Positions 5,326 through 5,765 of a stretch of 5,765 nt of DNA are shown in pieces. The notes beneath the pieces were generated by a model. It was given only the letters and a program-made list of their open reading frames with translations, did not search any database and had not been told where the DNA came from. A program made the position numbers and the translations under genes. Within the stretch, counting starts at the first letter, position 1. The number at the start of each line of letters is the position of its first letter. This DNA is from an uncultured Actinomyces sp. Its GTDB lineage: Bacteria > Actinomycetota > Actinomycetes > Actinomycetales > Actinomycetaceae. Location: NCBI GenBank assembly GCA_900554605.1, contig USHU01000080.1:1-5765 (forward strand). Direction: 5' to 3'.

Positions 5326-5765
5326 GTGACTTCACCTTCTGAGTACTCCGCCGGCGTTGTTCGCCTCGGCGCGATTGCCGCCCCTTCCACTGAAGAAGAG
5401 ACCACCCCCGACATTACAAACTCGGGAAATGAAACTTTCGAAGCGAAATCTTTCGCTGATTTCGGGGTCAGTGACCCGATCGTTGATGCGCTCGAAGAAC
5501 GCGGAATCACCCACCCCTTCCCCATCCAGGCCCTGACTCTTCCCGTAGCACTGGATCGCCACGACATCATTGGTCAAGCCAAGACGGGTACCGGTAAGAC
5601 TCTGGGATTCGGCATCCCCGTACTGGAAGACGTTATCGCCCCGGATGAAGAGGGCTACGAGGACCTTCTCAACCCGAATATGCCGCAGGCACTCATCATT
5701 TTGCCGACCCGCGAGCTCACCAAACAGGTGGCCGAGGACCTCCGGGCAGCCGCCTCGCACCTGTC
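5326..5765 (+). CDS. DEAD-box ATP-dependent RNA helicase, N-terminal part (3' end beyond right edge)
   Basis: 146 residues are visible. A poorly conserved acidic N-terminal extension (1-40) precedes the helicase core. In order these are FADFGVSDPIVDALEERG (43-60), the Q motif ending in PIQ (66-68), Walker A AKTGTGKT (85-92) and motif Ia PTREL (127-131). The DEAD motif itself lies beyond the window. Such enzymes unwind or remodel structured RNA in the cytoplasm and are often linked to cold growth, ribosome assembly or mRNA decay. A RhlE-like helicase occupies the matching position in mycobacteria. GTG 5326 is preferred because AGGACAGG (5312-5319) ends 6 nt before it. TTG 5320 is an in-frame alternative that abuts that site, and an in-frame stop at 5260 limits extension. 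It is divergently arranged with the ferritin-like gene. Confidence 0.92.
   Translation, partial: MTSPSEYSAGVVRLGAIAAPSTEEETTPDITNSGNETFEAKSFADFGVSDPIVDALEERGITHPFPIQALTLPVALDRHDIIGQAKTGTGKTLGFGIPVLEDVIAPDEEGYEDLLNPNMPQALIILPTRELTKQVAEDLRAAASHL

Noticed and set aside
5211..5342. 43-codon plus-strand frame overlapping the DEAD-box start, a possible leader peptide
   Set aside because: It has no ribosome-binding site, and its ATG overlaps the candidate -10, so a transcript from that promoter would start downstream of it.
4620..5342. 240-codon plus-strand frame
   Set aside because: It is antisense to the ferritin-like gene and runs into the DEAD-box start; the opposing frame has family landmarks and this one has none.
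5332..5760. 142-codon minus-strand frame
   Set aside because: It is antisense to the DEAD-box helicase, whose Q motif, Walker A and PTREL are clear.

Overview
The window looks like a chromosomal segment of an actinobacterium of moderate GC content, most likely of the Actinomyces/Schaalia type. The main evidence is gene content. An AdnA-like UvrD-family helicase, a DUF3107 protein, a ferritin-like (MiaE_2-type) protein and a DEAD-box RNA helicase lie close together, which resembles the Rv3202c / Rv3208A / Rv3210c / Rv3211 neighbourhood of mycobacteria as I remember it. The genus assignment is inference.

Layout. Positions 1-1977 (minus) hold the N-terminal 659 residues of the AdnA-like helicase, which runs off the left edge. 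A strong intrinsic terminator (2032-2079, minus) closes the next minus-strand gene (2101-2916). That gene encodes a single-pass membrane protein with an extracellular PASTA-like domain and two Ltp repeats, the repeat family named after a phage superinfection-exclusion lipoprotein. Next comes a second minus-strand membrane gene (3208-3993, DUF4190 followed by a DUF5067-like domain). Divergent from it is DUF3107 (4252-4476, plus). Converging on DUF3107 is the ferritin-like gene (4521-5144, minus), and divergent from that is a DEAD-box RNA helicase (5326 to the right edge, plus).

The most unusual part is 2065-4225. The two membrane genes are two copies of a roughly 1.08-kb tandem unit. The units share the upstream region, the ribosome-binding site and the first 16 codons. 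They also share half of the terminator hairpin at the other end. The gene bodies in between are unrelated. Inside the shared upstream region, a 79-nt block differs at only 3 positions, while the adjoining ~124 nt are only about 67% identical by hand count. This suggests a duplicated regulatory and leader cassette carrying exchanged or strongly diverged surface-protein bodies, inserted between otherwise conserved housekeeping genes.

How the genes may work together: the outer genes look like DNA-repair and RNA-metabolism housekeeping genes with their own promoters. Two of them (AdnA-like and ferritin-like) have -10-like hexamers exactly 6 nt before the start codon and no Shine-Dalgarno sequence, as expected of leaderless mRNAs. 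The two membrane proteins are probably co-regulated through their shared upstream cassette. They would display different domains outside the cell behind a common cytoplasmic N-terminal peptide. A role in surface sensing or phage exclusion is a hypothesis only.
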